A stretch of DNA of 64,000 nucleotides from Rhopalosiphum padi (taxonomy: Eukaryota; Arthropoda; Insecta; Hemiptera; Aphididae), in NCBI RefSeq assembly GCF_020882245.1, contig NC_083598.1:50567858-50631857 (forward strand), given 5' to 3'. Below are positions 46,886-59,757 of this stretch, piece after piece. Within the stretch, counting starts at the first letter, position 1, and each line of letters starts with the position of its first letter. Under the pieces are notes generated by a model, which had not been told where the DNA came from, searched no databases, and saw nothing but the letters and a program-made list of their open reading frames with translations. Position numbers and translations under genes: made by a program.

Positions 46886-47744
46886 GTCAATAGTATGAGT
46901 ATGAATAGGTATATAATAATCATAATTCATTATTTCATTATATGTATATTTCTTTAAAATTTTAAAAATTATTGGCGGAATATTATGTAATAAATAAACA
47001 GGTGTTCGGGTGTTCCACAGGATAAAGATATTTTAGAAACAGAACTACAAATCATGTGTTTTAAATGAAATAACCGTAGACTCGACAAGGCCGTCAACCA
47101 TGGTATCAAAAACAATATTGATGAAATTAATTAATTGCATATCGCATTGCCCATTGGAATTCAGACAACCCGTATGTAAATTATATAGAAGGTGTAACAG
47201 ACAGGACTGACAGATATATACTTAACCAACTGGGTGGGTATGTAATAATTTTTATAATTTTCATTTATTTAAATAGTATTGTTAATTATATTTTATATAT
47301 TGAAAAAAATAACAATAATAACAACTTCGATAAATATGATCATTTTAAACCTCAATAATTTATTATATACTATGTTAGCTATTTCTATTACACCTTGTAG
47401 TCATAAACATATTTATATTATATAGTTTAAAGCGCACACAAAGGCAGTTTATCTATAATTTATATATCATATATCACATGCTACAGCAATAAACTAGCTA
47501 TTAATATCATAATCAAAAAAACCTATGTAATATTATAATATTAATATTATTTTATTTTGATATCGAAGGCTTTTAAAAACTCGAAAGACGAAAATACACC
47601 TAACCTATTGATGTGCCACTAAAGGAACGTTCCGGAAACAGTTGGCCGTTTGGTAAAGTGCTTTAAAAAAACATAACTAGTGTACAAATACAATTGGTCA
47701 AAGCAACAAGAGCTAATGGAAAAACTAATTTATTTCACAAAATT

Positions 47745-50744
47745 TGGAATTTTCTCAGTATATACAAATATACAATATACCTACATGTGAGCGCAACATA
47801 GGAGGCGCCTTTGTGAGATCCTCCTCGGGCTCCTGCAGCAATCTTGAAAATGCACCCGCATAATTTATATGCTGTGTGACGTTTGTGGTTAATTAATTTT
47901 ATTTTAATAATCAATTCAATACAAATTCTAATCCATTATTAAATATCTGATTATTGAATTATGAAGTGGTATAGGATGTGAAATTTCTCATATAATTCTT
48001 CATGATCATGACCACAATATTTTAGTACCATATTAACTAAAAAATAGCTTCAGCACTGACAGTTTTTCATTTAAATTTTGCCTAACCTATAATATACTAT
48101 ATATGTATAGCATCAGAGTACAGATATTATTACAAAAGGTTTTCTACCAAAATATATTCTGAAACATTATATAATATTATAACATAGCGATTTTATTAAA
48201 CGCTGAAAATATTGTGATGTCAATCAATAAACATTTTTAGTTAACAGCATGCCAAATTCTTTTTTTTTAATCGTATATAATATTAATACAGTCAATACAT
48301 CCTATATACCAGTAAACACTTATTGGAATTTAATCTCGCTAAAAACGTGATCATACACGATACATGCGTATATAATGTAAAGTACCTTTAACAGATTGAC
48401 GTCACAAAACACGTGGTAGCTGGTACTCATACCTAATAATGATATAATATTATAGCCATAGATCATAGATCTATATTAAAATTAAAAAATGAATGAGTAC
48501 TTATATAATAGGTATATACGCGATAAATTACAACTTATGATCAAATTGGAGATTAGGAGAATTCTAATTTTGATCATAATTGCCTATATCAAATAATAAG
48601 TTAGTAGCTTATAACTATAATAATATACTAATATAGATAAATAGGATATGTTATAGGTAGGAACAATAATCAATAAAATTAATTTAATTTGCTATTTATA
48701 TGAGTTTATTAATTTATTTTGAAGTATAAAAGTTTACTATGTACCTATCCATATGGTAGTCAGTAACTCAGTACATCCACTTTTCCCACTTTTATGTAAG
48801 TATTACGTATTGGCTTACAATTAATGTTCACCAATATTAAAGTCCTAAAAACTAAGACACATAATACATCTATGTCCTAATAGGATATTGTCCTGTAGTA
48901 TATATAATATACCTACATACATAATATTATAGATGCTTACCTATATGTGAGCTTTACTAATGTATAGTAATCAGTAATGTATGTTTGATTGTAAATGATA
49001 TGTCCTAAATAATTGTCGAAATATTATAATATCCTTATTGAAATCTCATTAAAAAAAGAAAAGAAGAATTACTTCTCTTAAGAACTCATTTAAGCTAATT
49101 AACTTTTGTAGTAAGTAAAAAAGGTCAGAGGTGCTTGATGATAGATTTGGAATTGGAATATCATATGGGATTATCAATGATGGATTGAAAAATGAAAATG
49201 TAATAATTGGTATTAATCTATGTACATTTTATAATTTGAAAAAAAAAACTGTCTAGTATAATAAGTAATGGATTGAATATTACATTTATTTTATATTTTA
49301 TAAAACCAATTTAAGAAATATTATCCTTATTGAATATACATTTTAATAACCTTAAAATCTGCTCGTCCAAATGTTGATTTAGATACATATTAATATTTCC
49401 AAAAGATCTCTGTTTAACAAATTAAAGGGAAAGATCTCATTTGAAAAAAATACGAGTAAGCTAATATTTTTTTTTTATAAAATATATTTATATCCTAAGT
49501 CAATTTTTTTGTAAGAGCATAAAATTACAATATCCATTATATTTTACATATTATAAATATTGATAAAAAATTGATTAAACATAACACGAGTAAAAAGCAA
49601 AATGAAAAAATGTACCTATAGGTATTCAAAATAAAAAAAAGTGATTAGTGATTACACTTTTAATAAATTATATAAAAAGATATTTTTCCATTTTAATGGG
49701 ACGCTAACATAAATGTTAAGAATACTATATAAAAGGTGTATACATATACATGCAATCTTTAAGTATTATAAATTAGGTCATGAAGTATATACTTAAAAGT
49801 TAAAAAATTAAAAATTTGAATAAACTCATTACTAAAGAAAAAAATGGGGATGCGCATACTTGACAATATAATCATCTTGTATAAAGTCAATAGTATGAGT
49901 ATGAATAGGTATATAATAATCATAATTCATTATTTCATTATATGTATATTTCTTTAAAATTTTAAAAATTATTGGCGGAATATTATGTAATAAATAAACA
50001 GGTGTTCGGGTGTTCCACAGGATAAAGATATTTTAGAAACAGAACTACAAATCATGTGTTTTAAATGAAATAACCGTAGACTCGACAAGGCCGTCAACCA
50101 TGGTATCAAAAACAATATTGATGAAATTAATTAATTGCATATCGCATTGCCCATTGGAATTCAGACAACCCGTATGTAAATTATATAGAAGGTGTAACAG
50201 ACAGGACTGACAGATATATACTTAACCAACTGGGTGGGTATGTAATAATTTTTATAATTTTCATTTATTTAAATAGTATTGTTAATTATATTTTATATAT
50301 TGAAAAAAATAACAATAATAACAACTTCGATAAATATGATCATTTTAAACCTCAATAATTTATTATATACTATGTTAGCTATTTCTATTACACCTTGTAG
50401 TCATAAACATATTTATATTATATAGTTTAAAGCGCACACAAAGGCAGTTTATCTATAATTTATATATCATATATCACATGCTACAGCAATAAACTAGCTA
50501 TTAATATCATAATCAAAAAAACCTATGTAATATTATAATATTAATATTATTTTATTTTGATATCGAAGGCTTTTAAAAACTCGAAAGACGAAAATACACC
50601 TAACCTATTGATGTGCCACTAAAGGAACGTTCCGGAAACAGTTGGCCGTTTGGTAAAGTGCTTTAAAAAAACATAACTAGTGTACAAATACAATTGGTCA
50701 AAGCAACAAGAGCTAATGGAAAAACTAATTTATTTCACAAAATT
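47745..50744. repeat. Tandem 3,000-bp duplication, unit 2
   Basis: Head-to-tail copy of the preceding unit with no difference noticed. Only about 1 base (T) of junction homology is visible: the unit end AAAATTT meets GGAATTTT at the internal junction and AAATAAAA on the right. Perfect identity means a very recent duplication, an allelic collapse or an assembly error. Confidence 0.95.
47785..47832 (-). CDS. Candidate 48-nt symmetric exon, copy 2
   Basis: Identical to the segment exactly 3,000 bp to the left, with the same acceptor and donor, created by the tandem duplication. If both copies were spliced in, the reading frame would be preserved and 16 residues would be repeated. Confidence 0.28.
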
Positions 50745-53397
50745 TAAATAAAAATGAACAAAAAAATATAATTTTAAAATAATAATATAATTTTTCGATG
50801 GACGTCTAACATCAATTATTAATTATATAAAATTAATTATAGTCTTATATAATAAAATATTTTTGGTATTACATTTACATTTAAGTCTCCCTTTCCCTAT
50901 ATTATCTAATAAGTTATTATTTGAATTTAAATTAAGACAATAAGTTAAATTAAATATTTAAACATACAAACCATAATGTTTTGTATAAAAAATATGATTT
51001 TCCTAATAAATGTCCGATGTTAGGAGTATTTTAGTGAATTTTCCGAAATTATATTTACACAAATTTGCACATCATAATCTCCACTGTATACAAAGTGATA
51101 ATTGAAATTAAACTCGATTGATAACGTTTGAAAATATTTTTTATACATAATTTTAATAGATAGTCATGAATTTAGGGCAAGGATTTTTATGCATTTACGT
51201 ATTATTATTATTATTATTATTACCATTACTGAATACTAACGCTAAATATGTGCAAAATATGTTTCACGATGGCATGACTAAAAATATACGAATTATTTTA
51301 ATCCATATATTCTGTTCATACTCGTATTTCGACATTTTAGAGTTCTTAAAGCATAGTTTACAATTTTAAGGTCATATTTGTTCTTGTTATTGCGTATTAT
51401 AGTACTGTGTAACCTATAGGCTATAAGTAAAAACTTGACGCACAATTTCAAGTAAAAAAATATAAAGATTGCCAATTCAATATAGTATCCAAAATAATTG
51501 CGCAATTAGAAGTTATATATATTGTATAATGTATATATAATAAACTAGAGGAACATTCATTGATTTCAACAAAGGTTGTCCTTTTTTGACCATCGTGTAC
51601 TGATAAACTTTTAATGGAACGCATTTCATTCTGCACTCTGCAGTAATGTATAGTTTCTGTAAAAACCATTTATAAGAAGATTTCTCACTTTGTAATTCAT
51701 TTTTTAGCCTAATAGCATTACAAATTTAAATTATTATACCTTAATTAAATAATTAACAAACTTTTGAGATTTTGTCAAAATTTGAACTTTGAAAGTTCGA
51801 AAATTTATAAAAAAAAAACCTTGACTTAATATTTTTAAATTACTATAATAACTACTTATGAGAAACATTCTACTCAATTTTTTTTGGTTTTTGATCGATC
51901 AAATATTTTTTTTATTAACATAAAATAGGAAAAACAAAAAATCAAAAATGGCAAATGCTTATAAATATTTTGAAAACTATTTCATGTATATAAAATACTA
52001 ATGTAAATATTTGGTAAAAGTTAACTATCTCTGTATATGGGTATTTGTTTTTTAATTACAATAAAATAAGAAAATCAATTATGCCAAAAACTGCTTTTAC
52101 CATTTTTCCTAATTTATTTTTTATTTTCCTTAATTATTTAGAAAATTATTAAGAAATTTTCTTTTTGATCCCCCAAAGTACTAACTAGGAACACTTTCGT
52201 ACAAACAATTATATTGAATCGAAAATTCAGTTGTCTCAATACGTAAAAAATAACACATAGGTACACAAAACTGAAGAATTAAAACATTCATCGCTCCGCT
52301 TAGAATCTAAAATGTATAATATTATTTTCAATAACTTTGTAAATTTAAAATATTAATATTATTTTTTATTTATATAATTACATCCCCTGAGAAAAAGGTA
52401 ACGGGAAACCACTGCACGGTATAAACCTTCCCTATAGCGTCCTAGTTGCGGTCACAATAGACGAATTTATCGCGCTCATAATAATATTGAAGGTAAAATT
52501 AGGTAAAGTCTTATAATAATATTGTGGTCTGTATTCGATTATCGATTAACCAATAAGCATTTATTAAAATTGCAGTTGTATCTTTTAGTGTATGACAAGA
52601 CGAAATTCTTTCAGCAAATGTTTACAGTAATTGGTCTTAAAAATAATACAAATATATTTATGTGTTGCACTGTTTACTAAAACATAAAAATAAATTATCA
52701 TATAGTCATTCAGAACTATATTTCTACGCTAAAAAGTAAATGCTTGGAAATTAATTTAAAAATTAAGCTACAAAATACCTATAGTAATAGTTTTTGACTT
52801 TGAAAAGGGAATTCTTTAAACTGCAAATTATAAGAATTAACAAACACCATTTTAATTAGATATAGATTTCATCTCAGTTAAGCCTGACGGATAAAAATTG
52901 CATGATTAGTTATACTGACTAGAGAGTATACAAAAATAAAAACTACGAAATTGGAAAATAGTTGCACTATGTCTTTGGATTGACTTTTCTTTAAATTCTA
53001 AATTCAAAACTAAGAACCAAACTCCATATCCCTACATATTTTATTTGATCAATTCAATAGATTTAGAAACTAATAAAAAAAATTGATAATATTAGTCAAA
53101 AAAAAAAAAAAATAATTAAAAATAATTAAGAAATGTGCTTCAATATGAATCGGTATTATTATAAATATAATATATATTATTTTTATTCGTTAAATATATT
53201 TAACTGCCAATTTATATTTTAAATGTAATTGTAGTATAATAATTTAACTTTGTAACTATAATTAGGTATTTAAAACAAGATAATTGTATTTTCCTATAGA
53301 AACACCAATTTTATTTTTTATCTGTTTTGACCGCAACTCGGTATCAACCTTCACTAGTACATAACAATCCAACAATCCAATAGACTGATGTTATAAC
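50745..53397. other. Non-coding AT-rich stretch
   Basis: Apart from the possible secreted peptide ORF at 51166, nothing was found. 52380-52460 is GC-richer but has no ORF. Confidence 0.5.
51166..51369 (+). CDS. Possible small secreted peptide ORF
   Basis: A 67-codon ORF starting MNLGQGFLCIYVLLLLLLLP and continuing LLNTNAKYVQNMFHDGMT has the outline of a signal peptide with a cleavage site near NTNA|K. No clear splice sites or poly(A) signal tie it to a transcript. The Leu run derives from a (TTA)n tract, so chance is a serious alternative. Confidence 0.22.
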   Translation: MNLGQGFLCIYVLLLLLLLPLLNTNAKYVQNMFHDGMTKNIRIILIHIFCSYSYFDILEFLKHSLQF

Positions 53398-54191
53398 GGA
53401 TGTCACCGGTTTCCAGCAATACCCTTTCCACCAAATTAAGAAAAACAGCATTTCTTTTTCCGCCAGTTATAAATTGTAAAATTTTAAAGTTTGAGAACCC
53501 TTACGTTAAGATTTAATAATATTATAGTTTTCAGTAACTATTATAATGTGTGTACACACTATGCCACTGTATATAGTCAAACAATCATTTTACTCCTACA
53601 ACTATTTAAATCATTAAGTACACACGAATTTTTTTAAGTTGGTATGTATAAGTACAATCATATTACAACGATATTATTTAAATTATTAAAAACAAATAAC
53701 CAGAACAAAACTTATAAAAAATACCAACAAAATTTGTTTCAAAAAAACATTTTATTCCTATGGGCTATGAAATTAATTTTTGTTTGAGTAATCACTAATT
53801 TAAATCTAATTATTCAAAAGTAATAAAGTATCAAAATTTAATTGAATTTATATACAAAAAAATAAATAAATATAATCAATACATCGTATTTTAGGTACCT
53901 ATATATTATTGTGTAAAATATTATTATTGTATTTACTTATTTACTGAATACATTATATAGTGTTTACATTTACATAATTTTAATAATAATATGTCATATA
54001 AAGTTAGATCGATTGGTTGTAATTGAAATCACATAACAGTTACTAAAAAATATAATACTAATAAATCTTAACGTAATGGTACCCATACTTTAAAATTCTA
54101 TAATTTATAACAGGTGAAAAAAAAAGGAATAATGTTTTTTTCTAATTTGGCGAAAATGGAAAGTTCATTTTTAGCGGAAACCGGCGACACC
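53398..54191. mobile_element. MITE with 70-bp imperfect inverted arms, copy 1
   Basis: The left arm reads GGATGTCACCGGTTTCCAGC, then CTTTCCACCAAATTAAG. The right arm reversed reads GGTGTCGCCGGTTTCCGCTA, then CTTTCCATTTTCGCCAAATT. The interior is AT-rich with no ORF. No clear target-site duplication. It shares the TTTCCxCCAAA motif with the element at 57.3-58.2 kb. Confidence 0.55.
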
Positions 54192-56278
54192 TTTTAGTAT
54201 TGTTATACACAATTAATAATAACAATTGCATTACAAATTCGTTTTTGGTTGATTCTTAAATGGAATCATCAAATTTATTCTTGTAATTAATAGTCAATAA
54301 GTACTTCAATTTTACATAATTCTTATTTTTATAGGTTTGAAAATGAGCTAATTCATTCTATATTCTATAATATTATCTTGTACGTTTATACGATTAAGAC
54401 AACGCATCATACCTAGAACCTAGATAATCCTCGCATATGCTAAGGTTATTTGCCCTGATTTTTTTCTTTTGAGAAAATATATTATAAATAAAATATAATA
54501 TATAATAGCCATTATCTCGACCTATATTTCCACAAATGTAAAGATATAATAACTATAGTGTATATAGTAATAAAATAATCACCCTGCAGTATTTTTACGT
54601 TCAATAAGTCGACATTCGCGCATTTCTATATTATCATTAATATTATTATAACGACCCATATTGGCTGTATTTCTGTTTATTCAGTGTATAGTATATTGTA
54701 AATACTACATACATCAATACATCTTAATCATCTCATATTATATTTATATATGCATGTACGATATACAATATCATATAGGATGGGAGCGGATAAACAATAC
54801 AAATAGCTTTAATGTCGTGTATATATCATCGTTGTCGTTGTGTATGTGTATTGTATAAACTGTGAACAATATGTTATTAAACCGCATTTACAATATATAG
54901 TATATACAATGCATATTGTATAATAAAGGCAAGTGATTTCCTGATGCGTAATGCATTTTCAATTGTTTTTTTTGTTTTCAGTTCGATATTTACCATTATC
55001 AAATGTATATATACTAACAGAACGAATTGAATAAATTATTTTTTTTTTAAATAATATTCATAGATCTCAATCAAAATGTAAATTGCGGTATCCTTGTTAT
55101 AACACTTTAATACTTTATGTGCGAAGCCGCGAAGGATAATAAAGAATTTACATCAAATACTGGACAAATAGATATGAACATATCAAATAAACATTTAATG
55201 GAATACAATCATAACGAATTGACAAATATTTAGTCTAGAACTTATTATACTCTGAAAATTTGTCAAATTATAAAATGATATCAATACCACCCAACCTAAC
55301 CTAATCAATTAATATTTATTATTAATATCTTTAATCTTTAAACATATATGTATTATCATGGAGTATGGACCGTTATCCATACTAAATTAACTATTAAGTT
55401 AAATAATTTAGAAACTATATATGCTCCTTCAAATAATGATTTAGATATATATTATACATTTATGGATCAATATTCGATATTTAAAAAAAAAATGATCTGT
55501 TCATCGATTTACTATAAAAATAATGATATTCATTTAAAAATAATAAGTTTTTATCTCCACATGACACTATAATTAAATGATTTTAACAGATATGTAGTTA
55601 TCTACCTATTTCAAATTAACGTCCTAAAGTAAATTTAAATTTTCACCTTTCATTTCCAACCGAATGCACATACGAGTATCGGAGTATGTATGCTGCATAT
55701 GGAAATGCATGGAATAAATTGTTATTTTTGCTATCATGTAAACTGTTTCCGTATACCTATTATACGAAAATGTATACACAGTACACATATTATGTTATGT
55801 GAATAATGCATAATATATTTTGCGTATAACACTGTGCACTCAGATCTGGAATTAAATTGGTCTTCAGGATATATATTTTGTGGAGGAAGTTCGACAATAA
55901 TATTCTTTAAAAATAAAAATAAATAAAAATTATAATATAAAAAAAAGGTTATATGTATTATTGTACGCGAGAGCTTCTCGTCCTGTATAATATAGTAGAT
56001 GTGACTTACTACTTAGTATAATATAATATAATTCTTAAAAATAATACGAATTTTCTTCGAAAACGAATCATTCACGTACTATTAGGTATACAATGATTAC
56101 GTTCACAAAGTTACCATAATTATAATTACACCACAACTATAATATATTTATATTTATAGATATTTTCTTTAATTGTCTTGTACTTTGTATAGGCTAATTA
56201 TTAAATAATTATAAATATCCATCGATTACTACAGGTCCACGCGTTAAGTACGTCATGTTTAATTTTGAACGATTATTA
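54192..56278. other. Non-coding AT-rich stretch
   Basis: No gene supported. The 74-codon ORF at 55348 has typical AT-rich composition and no splice or start context. Confidence 0.55.
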
Positions 56279-56398
56279 ATTGCGTCCCCTTAAATACTAC
56301 ATATTATTATTTAAAGGTTAAATTATTAATATGGTATAGCGATATGTAACGTATCTTAAAAATCAAAATCATAATAATGTTTATCCGGTAAAAAAGGT

Positions 56399-56443
56399 AT
56401 ACACGAATTGCGTCCCAAAAAATACAGGACGCAATTCGTGTAT
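56399..56443. repeat. Perfect 17-bp hairpin
   Basis: ATACACGAATTGCGTCC and GGACGCAATTCGTGTAT are exact inverted copies around an 11-base loop. It lies at the subterminal repeat of the TTGCGTCCC element, so it is probably a transposon-end structure. Confidence 0.85.
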
Positions 56444-56449
56444 TTTAAT

Positions 56450-57261
56450 CAGGGGTTCTTAAATAACTAACAAAAATAAATAACAATTATAAATATAATA
56501 TAAGTCAATCAAAACATTGTTTAACAAATATAATAAAAAATAAATGTTAAATTGCTTAAATACAATCAAAATTAATGTAGTCCATAATATAATAATTAAG
56601 TTAATTAATAAATAAAACATTGCGAAACTAAATGCTATATACACATACATATAATACAAATCTTTACCGATAATCGATATAGTATAGGACTATAGGTAGA
56701 ATAGAAATCATGTTTTATTGTTCACAATGACGAATGACGATGAACGAACTTGCTTATTAGATATAAATAACAACGTTTTGTTATAAATGTTTTAAGTTTA
56801 CTATTATAAATTATAATCTCAAATTCTACAAAAAAAGTATATACCTATAGGTAGTTGTATATATACAACTATATTATACATCATATATTATATTAATATT
56901 CGACGTATACAGTCAAACAGTCACATTTTACAAATTATTTTGTGTTGTATTGAATACCTACCGACTTGATATTATCTTTATTTTGATTAGATACCATTAT
57001 TACTATATGTATACTATACTAGTTATTGGATTTTATAGCTGGAGATATTATAGTAATAACTTATCTATACGACTGTCGAGTGTCGACTTCAGCTAAAATA
57101 GTTGTATAAATGAATAAATTCAACAAAATTGCAACAAAGTTAAAAAAATCCCAACAATTGCACTTAAAACTTTTAGATTTGAATTTATACTTACATAAAA
57201 CATATTTAAAACTTATTAATTATATTAATAACTATTAAAAATATACCTCGGAGAACCCCTG
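56450..57261. mobile_element. CAGGGGTTCT-ended (hAT-type) insertion
   Basis: It starts CAGGGGTTCT and ends AGAACCCCTG, a perfect 10-bp inverted pair of a kind familiar from hAT elements. The flanking octamers (ATTTTAAT and AAAACGAA) do not match, so either the duplication has decayed or the ends are not both original. About 812 bp, AT-rich. Confidence 0.4.
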
Positions 57262-57464
57262 AAAACGAAATAAAAATTCTACTACCTAACCAATATAGTG
57301 GGACGCTATTCATGTATACCTTTTTAACGGGACGCAACTAAGGTGCCCCGCCATTTTCCACCAAAATCAACCTTACCATTTATCAACAAGTCTGTTTACC
57401 AGAAATATAATATGTAAGTATTTCCTTTTACCGCCACCATAAATTTCAATTTTTATATTTTGGT

Positions 57465-57599
57465 CAGAGCCGTGCCCCAGAGCCTTGCCCCGGGCGCATG
57501 GTTTAAAGGGGCGCCAAAAAAATTGAAATACATAATGATAAATAAAATATAGGGGGCGAATATTGGTCCTGGGTGCCAAATCTTAACGGCACGGCTCTG
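57465..57599 (+). mobile_element. 135-bp hAT MITE with perfect 8-bp target duplication
   Basis: CAGAGCCGTGCC at the left and GGCACGGCTCTG at the right are perfect 12-bp inverted termini. ATTTTGGT occurs directly on both sides, an exact 8-bp duplication as made by hAT transposases. The interior is GC-rich for the region (CCCCGGGCGCATGG). No ORF. This is the best-preserved insertion in the window and probably among the youngest. Confidence 0.9.
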
Positions 57600-57793
57600 A
57601 TTTTGGTAACCCCTTACTATGTAAACATGTGAAGTTATTGATAATTGGCAATAAATAATTAGGTAATCGATTATAAATTAAATATATTTTTTGAAAAAAA
57701 TATTAAATAAATATTCTTTTAAGAATAATAAGATATTGTAAAATATTAAAAAAAAAAAAAATGTAAGTAATATTTACATTATTACATACATAG

Positions 57794-57928
57794 CAGTGGC
57801 GTATTTACGGGGGTTCTATCCCTCCCAGGGTTGATGATTTAGCAATGTATATATTTATACATATAAATATATAATAAGATACTTTTCAGTCCTCCCCTAA
57901 AAAAAATAAGTTTTAAATGGTGCCACTG
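57794..57928 (+). mobile_element. 135-bp hAT-like MITE with CAGTGGC termini
   Basis: It starts CAGTGGCGTATTTACGGGGG and ends GGTGCCACTG. The flanks ATACATAG and ATGCAATG agree at 5 of 8 positions, so the target duplication is eroded. Unrelated internally to the neighbour of equal length. Confidence 0.6.
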
Positions 57929-58155
57929 ATGCAATGTTATTGCAAAAATAAAGTCAAAATTACTGGAAAAAAAGCATGATTGTGAACATATTATCTACGT
58001 GATCATTAATATGATATTTTAATCTTTACAATAAGGGCTGGGTCGCCAAAATATAAAAACTAAAATTTGTGGTAGCAGAAAATGGCATAATTATATATTA
58101 TTATACCGGTGGTAAATGGAAAAGTCAATTTTGGCGGAAAATGGTAACGCCCCCC

Positions 58156-59757
58156 CGCCCCACATAAAAAAGTAATTTGTGCACAGGACTTCTATTTCTT
58201 TATATCAGATTCTTGTACTCATAGATAATTTACAAATATTTAATAATATTAATAGGTAGTTGACATTTGTGTGTAATACAATCTAATTTTAGGTAGGTAG
58301 TATTTATAATTGTATATAATTTTTGAAAAATAATACATTTAAAATTTAAATTATAATATACCTATAGGTTATACTGGTTATAGACTTGGTTAATAATAGG
58401 TAATAGGTTCGTTCAACGCATATTTATATCTCAATTATTTACCTATAAGCTATAGATAATAAATAACTAATAAGGCACATACATACGTATTAAACGAATC
58501 TATTTATGACTATTGATTTATATGGCTCACAAATTTAGGGTGAAACTTGTAATTATTTGTTCTCACGCTGTCCACGTATAATTTAAAACAATTTTCCATA
58601 CGCCCTGATTTTTATGATTATCAATACAATAAAATAGTTAGTAGTTTCTATTTAATATAAGGCTATTATAACTTATAAGCATGTATAATAATTAATAATA
58701 TTATGAACAACGGCCATGACATTCTTAATATATACAATTATAACTCAAATAAAATTCAAAATAACTAAAATTATAATAAACTAAATAAAATATAAAATTG
58801 TGTACAAGTATAAATGTATTGGTAAGTAGTAAGAACGTTTTCATTCTTTTTTATTCCAATAATAGTAATATAGCTATTTAATTGAATATTATTTAATTTT
58901 TCATAGTACCTATTTGAATTAAGATTTTAACTATCCACTTAAATATTTAAACAAATTCACATAACAATGTAGTAAAACAAAGATAAATAACTAATTGAAC
59001 TTGTAAAACGTACAATATATAGCACGAGAGGTCAAATAGAGGGGGGGGGGGTATAATGGATATATCTTAACCTAACCGAGACCTAACCTTATTTGCAATA
59101 TTTATAATATTATTAAATAACTAATTTAAGTTTATGTTTTAAATTAATAATTCGATCTTATGTCTTTAATTTATGTTTATAGTGATCAAAGTGCATGTTA
59201 AGAAAATCAGCCTCATATCCCCCCACCCATGAAAAAATATTTTTACCACCACTAATATATATATATATATATATATATACGAATATTTATGTAGGAATTT
59301 GGTACCTACCTAAATTACAAAGTCATTGTATAATGTCATTATATACATGTACCCACGCGTATACGTATAATATTATGATGCGTAAAATATTGTTTTCCTT
59401 GTTATATGTTATATATATGTGCCAACTCATAAGTTATAATAGGAAATAAAATATGAGTCATTTAATTCGTAGTGAGTAGCGCAATAGCGGTGTTAACTTA
59501 TTAGGTATGATTTTATGTAATACGTCAGCTGCTAAATAAAATAATAAATTATACGTACAGAGGCGGTTTGAAAGTATATTATATTTAGTCATTTAGTGTC
59601 TTAGTGATGTATGATACGAGAACACCCAATATTGATTAATTATAATACATATATATTACATCGTTTAAAGGATCACGAAAAAATAAAAAAAATTCTTTAT
59701 TAAAGAAAAACAGGATCAAACTATAAAATTGCCTACGAATTTTCATTAGTGAATTAT
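58156..59757. other. Non-coding AT-rich stretch
   Basis: It contains a G11 run near 59041 and the (TA)n tract. No gene seen. Confidence 0.6.
59253..59279. repeat. (TA)n microsatellite
   Basis: About 13 TA units. Confidence 0.9.

Larger units (their letters stand above)
44745..47744. repeat. Tandem 3,000-bp duplication, unit 1
   Basis: The unit begins TGGAATTTTCTCAG and ends TTTCACAAAATT. The next 3,000 bases repeat it; every line compared by eye was identical. Contents are the 48-nt exon candidate near the left end, a reversed MITE of the GATTCATT family (about 46250-46885), and a plus-strand patch at 47005-47230 with acceptor- and donor-like ends (CCACAG| and GGTGG|GTATGT). There are no transposon termini or target-site duplications at the unit ends. 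Confidence 0.95.
56279..57339. mobile_element. Element with TTGCGTCCC inverted termini
   Basis: The left end is ATTGCGTCCCCTTAAATAC; the right end reversed is AGTTGCGTCCCGTTAAAAAG. A subterminal copy GGTATACACGAATTGCGTCC on the left (56396) matches GGTATACATGAATAGCGTCC on the reversed right side. The centre is filled by a CAGGGGTTCT-ended insertion. No coding capacity. Confidence 0.5.
57345..58155. mobile_element. MITE with inverted arms, copy 2, hosting two hAT MITEs
   Basis: The left arm GCCATTTTCCACCAAAATCA, then CCTTACCATTTATCAAC, pairs with the right arm TGGTAAATGGAAAAGTCAAT, then TTTTGGCGGAAAATGG. Two 135-bp hAT-like elements lie inside it, so it is older than both. It abuts the TTGCGTCCC element. 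Confidence 0.5.
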
